From NCBI GenBank assembly GCA_036250195.1, contig JAVHZZ010000006.1, positions 191,021,850-191,085,849 of the forward strand: a DNA stretch of 64,000 nt. Reading direction: 5' to 3'. The stretch is from Mixophyes australis. Its lineage: Eukaryota > Chordata > Amphibia > Anura > Limnodynastidae. Below the pieces are notes generated by a model. The model was not told the origin of the DNA and did no database searches. It saw nothing but the letters and a program-made list of their open reading frames with translations. A program made the translations under genes and the position numbers. This document shows positions 35,401-50,149 of this stretch, one piece after another. The first letter of the stretch is position 1; the number at the start of each line of letters is the position of its first letter.

Positions 35401-38340
35401 ATATAGAACTCATTACAGTCATTATAAGACAAGTGGACATTGCTACATCTTGTACATGAGGACCTCTCTTTAGAGCCTTTTACAGGCTTTATCTAACTAC
35501 AGGTTTTTAATATGTTGATTACTGTTGTTATATTTTTTGTTCTTTTATAATACTTTTTGTATTATTTATTTTATATGAATAAAATATCAACTAGTTCAAT
35601 GTAAAAAGGAACGCGACCAATACTGTTTTTTTACCAAATAAGAGCGCAGCCACTATTTTTTCTTTTGGTGTGCAGCACATGCCTGGCGGCGGTGGTTAAA
35701 TATAATAGCAGAAGACTCATCTCCCTTCTCTTTCCAGAAGAACGCCTGGAGGAAACACATTGTATAGTGCTCTAGGAGCAGTATCCAGAATGTCTGGTGA
35801 ACTGTAAAGAGCAATGTCTGAAGGAGTACAAGTAGTAGAGGCAGTAGAAGCGGAAGGGGTAATCCTTCATACTGTTTGGAATGCCTGTGAGACAGACCTG
35901 GGACGCAAGAATGCAGGAACCCCCTAGTGGATGTTGGACATGGTCAACAACAGGTAAAGGGCCTGGTTAAAGTGAGGTATATGGTGGTCCTACTACTGGA
36001 AGAGGGCGGAAGGCCCAGCACTGCTCCCAATAGCTAGAAGGCCTGTAAAATGCAGGCCTGGTGTATGGATAAAGGCATGGAGGGTCATAGTGTCTAGACT
36101 AGTGTGTAGAAGCAGTTTATGGAACCAGCAGCCAAACATGGTTAGACCACCAAGAAGTTGGAGCCATGAGGGTGTTGTGGCTTCAGTAGCTAACAGATAG
36201 ACCAAGTCTGCAAAAGAGATCAAGGGTAGTAAGCTTGTATGTTTGTAAAGGCGAGAAAGTGAAAAGTAATAGGTTAATAATTGCATGTGTACATTGTTGT
36301 TGCTGTTGTTTCTCTTCACAGATGAAGATGTCCCCAGCACTACTTGAAACAGAGGTACCTACTTTGCCCACTGCTGGGAATAAAGTGAGCTTGCTAGGAG
36401 AGCGAATACATCTGGCCTCTAGTCCCTTCAGCTGGTATAAAAAGTGGTGTAAGGGAGAAACAGAGGCTCACATCAGGTAGTAGCAATTAGGAGATGCACT
36501 GCTTACACAAAATGGGCTGATAGATGAATATAGCTGACAAACAAAGGTACATTTACCTGCAGTTGTTGATCCCCCAACTGGGGCAGAAAATACAGCAGAC
36601 ATTTAAGGGAAGATGAGGGACATGTCTTTTTCTACAAACTAAGCACCTTTAGCCTGGGTGCATTCTGATGGTAGCGCCTTTAGCCTCGGTGCTTTCTGAG
36701 GGTTCCTTTGATTGTACTGCATGGAGTGGCACAAAAGTAGGGGACAAAGTGTGACAGGACGGACCTCCTATACCACCCTGTCTGTTGTTGCTGGGAACCG
36801 GCTAGACTTACTTTACCACCATTCCCTTTCATTATCCCAAATACGCCCTTTTACTGCACTAGGAGGGGCTTGCAAATGCTGCCATCACTGGACTCCTTTA
36901 CCGGCATCCAGAACCGATTTTACTGGTGTACTTGGGCTGGAACTCCTGACCTCTTCCAATAGATCAAGGTTGCTGTGGATGTATCCCCCCTGGCCTATCA
37001 CACTGGCCAGAGCTGCTGGGTAGAGGGCAGAGCGGTGGTGCTGGGAGTCCAAACCTCAAACAGCCAGAAACAGATTAGATTTTGAGTCTAAACTTTAGGT
37101 CACAGGATTTTCCGGATGGAAGACGTTTTCAAGCAGGTCTTTGAAGCAAGTGATGTTTATTTGCAGTTACACTGATTGAAGGTGATGAAAGTAGGATAGG
37201 GAACAGCGCTCCCTATGTGTGTATGTAGCTGCCAAAGAAAATAAGGTAACCCCTGTCCCTATAAGCAAATTGTGGAAAAATAGCCGAGGATTTTTTTTTT
37301 TAAAACTGATTGACTGTATCAGTGATCAGGGCAGATGGAACAAGAACAATTTTCAATACAAGACAGTGCTTTTTATACAGATTTGGACACAGCCTCAAAG
37401 GGTAAGCCAGTCCCTTGAGGTTTGAGATATTTTTAGAATCAGGATGCAATTTATTTACCCAAACAGGGATTTACATGCAATGCAAAGCTAACAATATTTA
37501 CACTTATCTGTGATATCCTAAAACTTGCTGTAATTTCCTGCATCTTGTTTTTAGATGCACGAAATCTAGTTGCACGTCCAATTAAACCTTCCTGTGCCTT
37601 CAGGTTGGCAAGTATATAGGCATGAGTGCTCAACCTGTGGTGGTTTCCATCCATCCAATAGATGTTTTAAAGGACTAGGACAGCAATGGGAAGAGGGTAA
37701 ACAAGAGGTTTTACAGGAAAGGCTCCTGACCCCCATTCAGGTGGAAAAGATGGAGTGATGGCTATTTTAACAAGAAGATAGCTCACTTGCTTATGGACAA
37801 ATTGATTTAAAATACCAGTGGGATCTTTGGGCAGCGTGAGGAGAAAGAGGAACAGCATTTCTGCTGTGAAGCACAGGAAGGTGAAAAATTGTCAACAAAG
37901 GTGGCGCTAGGGAGAATGGTGGTTCTTTTTACAGGCTGCCCATCCTTGTTCTAAGAGTGTCAGTCTTGGCTGTGGTGAAAAAGAACATGGCTCACCCAGA
38001 ATGATATATCACCTTTCTTAACCAGAAGGAAGATTCACTACTTTGTAGATAGATGCCTTCCCATAGGTTGCACTATATATCCTGTATATCACTGTTTTTC
38101 ATGAAAACTACAAATATGGACATGTACCAGAAAATTACATAGAGCCACAGATATCACAGCAAAAGCTATACCAACTTTGTTTGCTGCTCATGCCCGTGGA
38201 GCAAGATAGAGCTTTTGCTGTGATACGCCTGGTTTTATGTGATTTCTGGTACATGTCAGCTTTTGCATTTTTTATAATAAATTGTAAAAACATTCTATTT
38301 GTTATATAGTAGAATGGCAGTCATTTGTGTAGGAAAATGA
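35401..38340. other. Anonymous interval; possible LTR-like sequence near 36749-37500
   Basis: No convincing gene is present. From 36749 (TGTGACAGGACGG) the sequence becomes more GC-rich and could be an LTR-type repeat, but no matching end, poly(A) signal pairing or target duplication was found. A poor inverted repeat occurs at 38140-38230 (CACAGCAAAAGC and GCTTTTGCTGTG). Confidence 0.3.
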
Positions 38341-38344
38341 ATGT

Positions 38345-38840
38345 CCTCATCTTTATCATTTATTTCTGAGGAACCACAGATTCTGCAGCGCCATACAGTC
38401 CACAATACACAAACAGAACATAAAGAAACTTTTACAAGAGGACAAGGAGGTGAGAGCAGGAGAAAGGTAGAGAGGGCCCTGCTCTATTATAGAGGGACAA
38501 GGAAACAAATAGAGACGATGAAGGTGGTATATGAGTGAAATGGGCAGGTGGAGCTTAAGGAGAAAGTTGTCTTAGGATGGGGAGAGGTAGGCAAGCATGA
38601 GAAGGGAGCGCATGAAAGATTGGAGGTCGGGCGCGAGTCTGGTCAGGCAAGGCATGGAGTCCTAAAGGTGGACAAAGTCCTGCAGGTCAGAGTATTTATT
38701 AGTCATAGCAGAATGGAATGGGTGTATAGGGAAGTATTTCTTGACAAGGTTGGAGATGTGGGGAGGCGTTAAAGATGGCTTTAAAGCTGAGTGTATGCAG
38801 CTTAAACTGTAGGTTTTTTACTGTGTAGGAAAATGGAGAT
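38345..38840 (+). mobile_element. Diverged long repeat with GCGC-type end
   Basis: It begins ATCATTTATTTCTGAGG and CACAGATTCTGCAGCGCCA, resembling the start of the long repeats at 14483 and 57297, and continues with a purine-rich body (GAGAGGGCCCTGCTC). No terminal counterpart was found. A related family member or a separate family are both possible. Confidence 0.4.
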
Positions 38841-39119
38841 AATTTCATGTGTAAGTTAATGGGGATTAGATGCTTAAAGGAATGGCATCAATAGCTATGC
38901 AGGATAATGTTCACTGGTAGGTATGATGTGCGATATTATGCTGTCCTACAAATGTATATGTCCTTTAAAAGAAATTCACAAATTAAATCACAAAAAAACA
39001 TTTTCGCAATGGATAATTAGGGCATCACCCATAAGTAATCACTGCTGAAACATTCACTCGTCACAAAAACCTTTCACTTACATGTTTCACAAATAAGGGG
39101 AAAGTGCTTCACTATGTAT

Positions 39120-39254
39120 AGTCTCTGTCTGTGTGTGTATATTAGGGAATTTAGACTGTAAGCTCCAATGGGGCAGGGACTGATGTGAGTGAGTTCTCTG
39201 TACAGCGCTGCGGAATTAGTGGCGCTATATAAATAAATGGTTATGATGATGATA
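39120..39254 (+). mobile_element. SINE fragment (3' half)
   Basis: It matches the 3' half of the SINE at 63624-63976: GACTGTAAGCTCCAATGGGG, then TGTACAGCGCTGCGGAATTA and an ATGATGATGAT tail. The tRNA-like head is missing. Confidence 0.8.
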
Positions 39255-39707
39255 AGTGCACTAATCTCAATTTTTTGCTTTGTATGACAGCGTCAAAATG
39301 TGTAATACTCTATGTTTTCACATGTAGGTCAATGTCCTTTTGTTCATATTAGAATAATAAAATGTAGAGTTAAAGAATTTTACCTGTTTTACTGATTTAT
39401 TAACCAAACAAAATGCAGGACTGCACCGCTTCTCATCTATTGTAGACCACCTACTTGTTAACCAAGTACATTCCAGCGTGCTCGCTCACTTGCCTACCTT
39501 GGGAAAGACCCTTGTTAAATCAATCTGCTTCTATAATTATAGGTTTGATGATACTAATGTAAAAGTTCACACCAGAAACAAAAGCATCAAAACCAACCTG
39601 CTTCCACATTAGGACTGGGGAACCTCCACAGACAACACCATCTTGGGCCGCAAATACATGTACTTACCATTAAAATGTAGGAGCGTGATGTCACAAGACA
39701 GCACTTG

Positions 39708-39882
39708 GGGGTATATTTACTAAACTGTGGGTTTGAAAAAGTGGAGATGTTGCCTATAGCAACCAATCAGATTCCAGCTGTCATTTTGTAGAATGTACTA
39801 AATAAATAATAACTAGAATGAGATTGGTTGCTACAGACAACATCTCCACTTTTTCAAACCCGCAGTTTAGTAAATATACCCC
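39708..39882. mobile_element. Palindromic MITE (GGGGTATATTTACTAA family)
   Basis: This is a near-perfect inverted repeat with GGGGTATATTTAC and GTAAATATACCCC ends and the inner phrase GGTTTGAAAAAGTGGAGATG. The flanks are TTG (left) and TTA (right), an imperfect 3-bp duplication. Confidence 0.85.
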
Positions 39883-40177
39883 TTAAAGTAAAAAACAGAC
39901 TATGTGAGGAGTTTCAGGACAGTCACTAAATATTACTAGCTGAGCTCATACACTGCACAAATGTGTACTCCCATCATAGTGATCATGCATGTATCCTTTT
40001 TAATATAAAAGAGGAGAGTCGGGGCAATATTGTACGATTACACACAAGCATAGAACATAGAGCCAATGGGCGGCTGTAAAAGCTGTTTCTTTGTAATGAC
40101 TTACAATGCACACTGAGCTCAGATGTAATAGATACACACTTATCACTTGAATAAAGCTCATTAAGTCTTGTCCCTGA

Positions 40178-40466
40178 CAGTGGCGCACGCAGGGGGGGTT
40201 TCTGGGTCTCCAGAAACCCCTCCCCTCCGCTAACGATGTGCCCCACATAGCGGCACTGTACTATACAGCAGCCGCGGCGCTGTCAAAGAAGCGTATTGTA
40301 TATAGCACCGCCGCAGACGCTTCTTTGACAGCGCCGCGGCTGCTGTATAGTACAGTGTTGCCGAAACAGAGCTGCAGCTCTCGGTTTTTTTTTTTTTTTC
40401 GGTGGTGGGGGGGGGGGGGGGGGGGGGTCGGAACTCCCCCCCCTAACAATCCTGCGTGCGCCCCTG
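40178..40466. mobile_element. GC-rich palindromic hAT-like MITE
   Basis: The ends are inverted copies: CAGTGGCGCACGCAGG on the left and CCTGCGTGCGCCCCTG on the right. Inside, a long palindrome (TACTATACAGCAGCCGCGG arm) surrounds a short loop, followed by a T run and a G run near 40386-40428. The sequence CCTGA flanks both ends (5 bp). CAG/CTG ends suggest hAT, but an 8-bp target duplication is not clean. Reading frames here are produced by the hairpin and homopolymers. Confidence 0.7.
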
Positions 40467-41757
40467 CCTGACTTGTTTAATATTGAACTTTGCAATTTTT
40501 TTGTCACAACTTTTTACTGTGTCCTATGATGTTAAATGATAAATTGTTATTGATCAATTGGTAGATTGTGAGAAATATGTATTTATTGTAGTACTTGATT
40601 ATATGATTTAGAGTCAAAGCATCATGCCTCTGAAATATTTATTAAATAATATCTATTAAATCTACCTTCACAGTTAAATCTATATTTTCTATTATCAGTA
40701 TCATTTAATCTTTAAAACAATAGTGTTGCAGAATATGTTAGTACTATATAAAGTACAAGAATAGTTATTATATTGAAATATTTATAGAGATATACATTTA
40801 AAATGCATATTTTTGGCATTTTTTGCACACTGGTTATATATGACTGCTTTATAAGTGAACAAACGTGTATTTACTGAGTGGTACTTACATGTATGTTATA
40901 GATAATAGTGCTGGACGGTACAAGGGCAACAATATCAAGATGCGCTATATGTGTATATAGAATGATAGTCTGTCTGTCAGTCTGTCTGTCTATCTGACAG
41001 ACAGACGGACAGACAGACAGATTGATAGATAGATAGATAGATATCTTTCTCCAGTTAAAACCAGTGCCCCTGGGTTCAGCTCCTACATACTCCCATCAGA
41101 TTTTTATTAGTCAATGTATGTCGCAGGGGACACATTTAAGGTGGTAGGAGTTTAATTCAAAACTAAGCTACATTATTGTACTTGGTTTAACAGCTGGACT
41201 TTGAAAGGGGATCATTAATTATTGTATAACTGAAATCAAACAGAGAATCAAACCATGTCCACATGGAAATTATTTTGATACAGCTCTGTACATCTCCCTA
41301 TATTCACGCCTGACATCCATTCAATATAGCTTTTCCACCAGAATTACCACTCCTTATACTATTATTATTTTATAATAAAAGGGCTGGATCATTGCCTTTT
41401 GACAGAAATAAGTTTGATTAATTAACCCTTTATGTTTCTTTGGCTAGTCAACTGAGGCAGTATCTGTGTGTGACACTGAACAGACAGCTGCCTGAGACAT
41501 AGCTTAGTAATAAATGGATTTAAAGCGTGCCATCGCCTTCACATAGTGGAGGTAATTTACTAACTAAGTGCGTATGTGCAGAAAACACATTGCAAACAAT
41601 TGGTTATGTGATTTGATTATTTGACTTGCAGTAGATTGATCAAATCTAACTGTTGATTGTTTGCGGAGGGTAACTGCATATTTGTACATTGCATGAAAAC
41701 AACCTCCAGGGTAGACAGCCATTTTGTGGGTTTACCAAATAGTCATGAAAGTGCATT
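40467..41757. other. AT-rich interval, no gene recognised
   Basis: Apart from the microsatellite at 40969-41043 this is anonymous AT-rich DNA, presumably C1QL1 intron. Confidence 0.5.
40969..41043. repeat. Inverted tetranucleotide microsatellite
   Basis: A (GTCT)n run is followed at once by a (GACA)n run and then (GATA)n. The first two runs are complementary and could fold into a hairpin of about 20 bp. Confidence 0.85.
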
Positions 41758-42652
41758 GTATCAATTCACTAGTAGCCATTGACATCACTGAGAATGCAAC
41801 CTTTCAATTCAGTAGTAGCCAGTGACATCACTGAGAGAGCAGCCTATCAATTCAATAGTAGCCAGTGACATCACTGAGAGAGCAACCTATCAATTCAATA
41901 GTAGCCAGTGACATCACTGAGAGAGCAGCCTTTCAATTCAATAGTAGCCAGTGACATCACTGAGAGAGCAACCTATCAATTCAATAATAGCCAGTGACAT
42001 CACTGAGAGGACAGCCTATCAATTCAGTAGTAGCCAGTGACATCACTGAGAAAGCAGCCTATGACTTCAGTAGTAGCCAGTGACATCATTGAGAGAGCAA
42101 CGTATCAATTCAGTAGTAGCCAGTGACATCACTGAGAGAGCAGCCTATCAATTCAGTAGTAGCCAGTGACATCACTGAGAGAGCAGCCTATCAATTCAGT
42201 AGTAGCCAGTGACATCACTGAGAAGGCGGCCTATCAATTCACCAGGAAGCAGTGACATCACTGAGAATATGGCCTATCAATTCACCAAGAAGCAGTGGCA
42301 TCACTGAGAATGTGGCCTATTAATTCACCAGGAAGCAGTGATATCACTGAGAATAGCCCTATCAATTCACCAGGAAGCAGTGACATCACTGAGAATGTGG
42401 CCTATCAATTGACCAGGAAGCAGTGATATCACTGAGAATAGGCCTATCAATTCACCAGGAAGCAGTGACATCACTGAGAATGTGGCCTAGCAATTCACCA
42501 GGAAGCAGTGATATCACTGAGAATAGGGCTATCAATTCACCAGGAAGCAGTGACATCACTGAGAATGTGGCCTATCAATTCACCAGGAAGCAGTGATATC
42601 ACTGAGAAAGTGGCCTATCAATTTAGCAGTAATCACTAACATAATTGAGGCA
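41758..42652. repeat. 43-bp minisatellite with palindromic core, about 21 units
   Basis: The unit reads CCTATCAATTC, a variable middle, then CAGTGACATCACTGAGA and a short tail. Eleven units carry a middle like AGTAGTAGC and a GAGAGCAG tail. From about 42231 the middle becomes ACCAGGAAG. In this second block units ending GAATGTGG (43 bp, core CAGTGACATCACTG) largely alternate with units ending GAATAGG (42 bp, core CAGTGATATCACTG), giving an 85-bp dimer. There are no unique spacers, so this is not a CRISPR-like array. Confidence 0.95.
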
Positions 42653-43827
42653 CTGATTCCTACGAAAATTTATAGGCTGCATTCTTGTGGCTTTGGTTCA
42701 ACCCACAAATTGTCTACAATCACACTGTGGAGGCAATGGGTGCGCTTTAAAGGGTAACTCCAGCTAAACTTTCATGTTTACCGAACTTCTCCCCTTCCCC
42801 TAATAAGAAGAATCACAAGGGATCCATGTCAGGGATCATCCCTGTTCTAGTGATCTCCCCCCAGCGCTGCAACGCTGCTTCTACCTGCAGTGACAAGTGG
42901 CGAGAAACTGACTGAGCTGTTTAAATGGTCCTTGTTCCAAATATCAGGACAAGAAGCACTGCAGCACCTACAGAGGTGGGCATGTTTGAAAAAAATTACA
43001 TTTTAGCTGCACTTTTATATTTTTGAATACATATGTTACAATTCACAAATAATACACACTGGATGTACATTTTAAAATATTATTCTTTCAGTTTGTCCAT
43101 CCCAATCACCTAGGTGTTAGAACGAAGTACTTATCAATGAAATTTCACCTTTCAACAAAACAAATGTTATTATACCTGTAAGTTTTGCTTTTTGTTCTTG
43201 GTACAATGACAGCTAATTTTTACAATAGCTGTCCTGATGCAAATGAAATGTGTTTATCACTACCGAATGTAACAGTCACAATTGCTTGACAACTGCTGTA
43301 AACTGCCAATGCTGATTCTGTAGTGAGTTATTGTGAACTGTGAGAAAGTCAGTGTAGGGAAAGAAGCCTGAGGATGGGAGGGGGCTACCCTAAAATAAAA
43401 TATTATAGGTCCAGTTGTTTTCCAAAAGTTTAGAAACAACAGGTTTTTATGAAAACGCACTAACTCAGTATTAACTACTGCATAAAAAAAATAGTCGTGT
43501 GTTTATAATTGACTGTCAAATTGTGTTAAATGAAATAAAAATACTTGAGGTGTAATAATTCAGTTTCTAACAACCAGTTGGATACTTGCGTATATTACTG
43601 CAGCTTACACTCGACCAATACAAGCTAATGGCTGTTTAGTTTCTATGCCCTTTTTTCAGCTATGCTACTAAACTATCCATATTTTATCTATAAATTATGA
43701 AAGGGGGAACGATTTTTGAAAACTGACAAAGGTGAAAAAGGTGTGTAACTCCCATCAACCAATCAGGTCAGGTTTATAATATAGTGGTCAAATACCTGAT
43801 TGCTTTTTATTGGGTACAGCACCTTTT

Positions 43828-43864
<37 letters not shown>

Positions 43865-46800
43865 GTAGAAAATACTAACAATATTAACTATTTCATCTTT
43901 ACAACAATAACATAAATAATAATTTCCTGTTACAATTTTATGTCTAGCTGAAAACCATGAATCCTGTATATTTTCTTAATTTTTTTAGCTAGTTTTATTA
44001 CTGAATAACATTTTTAGGAAGCAGCATATAATATACACCTTCATTATACTTCCAATACAAATAAAAAAAACTAATAATAATAATAATAATAATCTTATCT
44101 AACTTTATCTACAGGGCTTGAGAACATCCATTAAGAAATAGCAGTGTACTCTAATGTTATTGAATTAATCCTGTTCTATACACATTACCATTTTTTTTTT
44201 TTATTAATTACACATTTGCAAATTTGGTTTCCTCTCCTAAGAGTTGTTGCCTCGCTAGAGCTTAGCACCAAAATAAATGTTTTATTACAGAAATAAGAGC
44301 TGTTTCTAAAACTGTGATGACATGATTCACAAAAGTGGGAAAAAAAACACTTGCTGTTTTTAGGATTTTATATTTTTTTTTTTAGCAGGGGCAAATTAAA
44401 ACCTATGCGAGGATTTCAGTCTCTATTACTTCATCTGTCCTGGGACTTCAATGTGTGTTTTCCATACGTATTGAAATAATTGTAATGTTATGTATGGATT
44501 TTTGCAGTATTTATTAAATGAAAGCACCAGGATAAATCAAGAAATATTATTGGTGGGAGGCCTAATTTGGAGTATCTTAAAGTTATATCGCCAACTCTAC
44601 TAAGGTGTTAGCAGAAATATTACTACAAAGGTAGGGTAGAGCAAAGCTTATGTTTCTTCTCTCATTAAATAAGAATGCTTTTTTCTTCTTCATGAAAAGC
44701 CTCTAATATCTTGTATAATTATTGTCCACACGAAAATACCTCCAGTTCATTTCTCTATGTGAAAAATCATCCATGTCTTTTAATGGAACCACTTTTTGTA
44801 TATGAAATCTTTAATGCACAGCGTCACAGTGCACAAAAGCTCTGTTTTACTTATCTTGCCGCTCTGTCTTCAAACTAATCACAACACCTCCCACATAGAA
44901 GGATTTAGCATGGTATTATGTATACTTCATGTTTTGTTATTTAGTATAGTACTCAGTTTTGCAGCATTAATATAATAATAGTAATACTTAGAATCAATAA
45001 AATGACATATATAAAAGGGTGGTGAAGTGATGGAGACTCACATTTATAAGTACGATTGCGGCACTACTGCACAGAATACATTGTATTCAAAAGAAAAGAA
45101 AAGAAAATAGTCTTTAAATGAAAGTGTTTTATTCCATTCTTTAATATAATTTGTGAATGCCACTTTTGTATGCCATATTGTGTGCATATCTGACCTTACA
45201 TTTTACAATAACATCACTTTTATATAAATCTTTATCTAACCCCCTATGTAAATGATGTACCATTCCATGTGTTGGGTACATATGAATTTTAAGAGTATAC
45301 AACAGAGTCATGTTACCACAAATGGAAGAAAGATATAACCTGAGCAAAAGTCAAGGGTCATGGGAATATATGACTAAGGCAGTCTAATTAAATAGTTTCT
45401 TATATCCAATTGCAAAATCCAAATGTGCACATTAGTAATGCAGTGTTTTACAATATATTATAGCAAACTAACAATAACATACATATATTAAATAGGCAGC
45501 CACAACGACATTTTATATAGATAAATGCACATGCATAAAATAGATAGACACAAAGAAAAAGATAATAATTGTGTATTAAGTTATGCTGCAACCTCATGGT
45601 CTTTCGAGATTTTCCATATTATATCATTTATACTGTTTTACTCAATGTACTTGTTTCTGCTGCTTATTTGCAGATAAAACTATAGTGGGTTGTGTGTCAG
45701 AAAGCAGTACATTTGCTGGCATTCAGAAAAAAAGCTGCATAGGGTGAATGAAACACTGTAGACGAATGAAGGGGATAATTGTGTACATTACCAAGTAATG
45801 TAATGTCAAATCTTGTTATTTGTAGTTAAATATCCAAACCATTGAGCTGTAACTTCTGTGTATCTATTTTCTCTTTCAGATCCTTTGTGATTTTTCCTTC
45901 ACACTGTTGACTGGTTATCCGAGTTTAAGCTCTTCATTAGTTTCCCACTTATACTGCCTGAACTGGCTGAGTCTTGCCCCCTCTGGGCTATCTGATGCCC
46001 ACACTGCCTATGGGCTGGCTAAGTCTTACATTCACTAGGCTATCCAAGCTTCAGCTGCTCTGGGCTAACTGACTTTCACACTACCTCTGGGATAGCCATA
46101 ACGTACTTTCTTTAGGCTAACAGAGTTTCAAATCCTCTTTGTTAGCTGGCTCCAACACTAGCTCTGTTATAGCTAAGTCTTGCCTCCTCTTGGTCTAGTT
46201 AACTCTTAGCTAATCTGGGTGATATAACGCTGTAACAACACCCTATGCACTAGTTCTCTCTTTCCCACACTGTCCTACACAGGCCTAATCTTTCTTTTTC
46301 TAAATTATCTACAGCCTTCAGTGGTTAATTTCTATCTGTTTCCTTTAGTGGTTAGCTCTTCTCCTCTTTCACCACAGTATAGCTCACTGTCTTTCTCCGT
46401 TGATCTCTCCCTAGAGTAGGTCTCTCTGGGCAGTATTGGGCTAGCTTTCACTGTCAGTAACGTAGATCTCATTGTCCTTTATTAGGTTCACTCTCCCTGT
46501 CCCTCTCTGAACTTTCTATCTCTCTCCTTCACTGGACTGGGTAACTGGGTCTCTCTTGTCATTCTTTGTACTATCTCTTTTTATGCTTCCCTAGATTCTC
46601 TCTTACTGTAGACAAGCTATTTGACCTTGTGCTTATTGGCTATCCTCTCTTCATGCTCTGTCTCTCTACTGAATTTGGTCTCATTCTGTGTTATACTCGT
46701 TCTCTATAGCTCTCTCTCTTCCTCTTTAATGGATTGTTTTCCTGATTTGGATTAAATATTACTGACCCAAATTCAACTATTCTTTGAATGATAGTCAGTC

Positions 46801-46987
46801 AGTTCTTTCATTTAGTTTTTCTATCCCTGGATTTTCGCTATTTGAACTAGCTAATTTGTGCTTGTTCATAGTTAGTAGAACTTTCTGTGCCTCTTCTAGT
46901 GTAATTTTATTGTTTGCCGATAAGCAAATGCCCATTACTTCCTCCTAACTAACTCCCATCCTCTCTCTCTACTCACTGAGTTAGCTC
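42653..46987. other. Presumed C1QL1 intron 1, AT-rich, no gene seen
   Basis: No coding region or recognisable transposon was found here. It contains a (TG)n tract at 43831-43862, a TAA-type tract near 44071-44092 and several A/T homopolymers. The part at 43090-43250 has an octamer ATGCAAAT and homeobox-like TAAT words, and reads less like simple repeat than its surroundings, so it could be a conserved noncoding element. That is a guess only. Confidence 0.5.
43831..43862. repeat. (TG)n microsatellite
   Basis: About 16 uninterrupted TG units. Confidence 0.95.
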
Positions 46988-47850
46988 TTGGGGGTATATT
47001 TACTAAACTGCGGGTTTGAAAAAATTGAGATGTTGCCTATAGCAATCAATCATATTCTAGCTTTCATTTATTCAGTACATTCTACACAATGGAAGCTAGA
47101 ATCTGACTGGTTGCTATAGGCAACATCTCCACTTTTTCAAACCCGCAGTTTAGTAAATATACCTCTTGATCTCCAAAACTAACTTTTCATCTGGACCTAT
47201 TCACACCTTATCCCGAACTATTTGTCTGTACCTGCCTCTATCTGTCCTGGTGCTAGCGCTTTCTCCTATACTAGGCTAACACTCTATCCTACCATTCTCT
47301 ACTACATTTGACTAGCAACCATCATGTTTAAAACTTTGTTTAATTGTCTGTCCTGGTCCAGCTAACATCAATCATTATGTGAGTTATTTAGCTTTGATGG
47401 TCTTGGAGCACCCGTAACCTTATGGTTTATGGAGTCCTTGAGAACAGTATTAAAAACTGACATTTTATGAGGTAACTTTTGATTTCTAGTTTAATTGAGT
47501 TTCTTCTATTATTATTTATTCCCCTTTCAGCTCATCTGAAGGATACCTCACTATATGCTAATATTAAGTATTCTTCTTATCCCATAACCATCCCAGCCCT
47601 GACCTTGATTCCTTTTGTGTAATCTTCACCAAATGTTCACCAAATATTCCTGGCAATCTCTTTTCCTCTTTCTCATGTCTGTCCCTTTTTTCTAGATAAG
47701 TCACATCTCTCCATCTTTAAACTCCCTCTTTCCTTCCATGTGCTAACTGTCTACCTTCCTCAAGGCTTCTAGTTTTTTTCTTCCCCTGGGTAAACTCATT
47801 TTCTCTGCTCTACTGAGCTATTTCACTGTTGTCTGTGGGTGATTTAACAC
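45860..47850. repeat. Pyrimidine-rich degenerate repeat tract in presumed C1QL1 intron
   Basis: The plus strand is dominated by CTCT, TCTTT and TTCCC words. Loosely repeated phrases built on CTGGGCTA, GGCTAAC and TCTTGCC recur every 40-60 bases between about 45960 and 46240. A MITE interrupts it at 46991-47165. No open frame is credible. Confidence 0.55.
46991..47165. mobile_element. Palindromic MITE (GGGGTATATTTACTAA family)
   Basis: The two halves are inverted copies: the left half reads GGGGTATATTTACTAAAC then CGGGTTTGAAAAA, and the right half ends GTAAATATACCTC. It is flanked by TTG at 46988-46990 and TTG at 47166-47168, a 3-bp target duplication. Confidence 0.85.
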
Positions 47851-50115
<2,265 letters not shown>

Positions 50116-50141
50116 GAGAGAATGGTCTGTGGAGTCTGAAT

Positions 50142-50149
50142 CTTATATA
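50142..50149 (-). promoter_or_regulatory. Candidate TATA box of C1QL1
   Basis: The gene strand reads TATATAAG here, about 730 bases upstream of the ATG. A start site 25-30 bases downstream would fall near 50113-50118. The position suits the C/U-rich leader, but a single TATA-like word in AT-rich DNA is weak evidence. Confidence 0.35.

Noticed and set aside
36712..37023. 103-codon frame as a host gene
   Set aside because: No domain or splice context was recognised; the region looks like a GC-richer repeat.
40238..40507. Ala-, Pro- and Gly-rich frames
   Set aside because: They come from the hairpin and homopolymers of a MITE.
41758..42652. CRISPR-like array
   Set aside because: Units are contiguous 43-bp repeats without unique spacers, in a vertebrate context.
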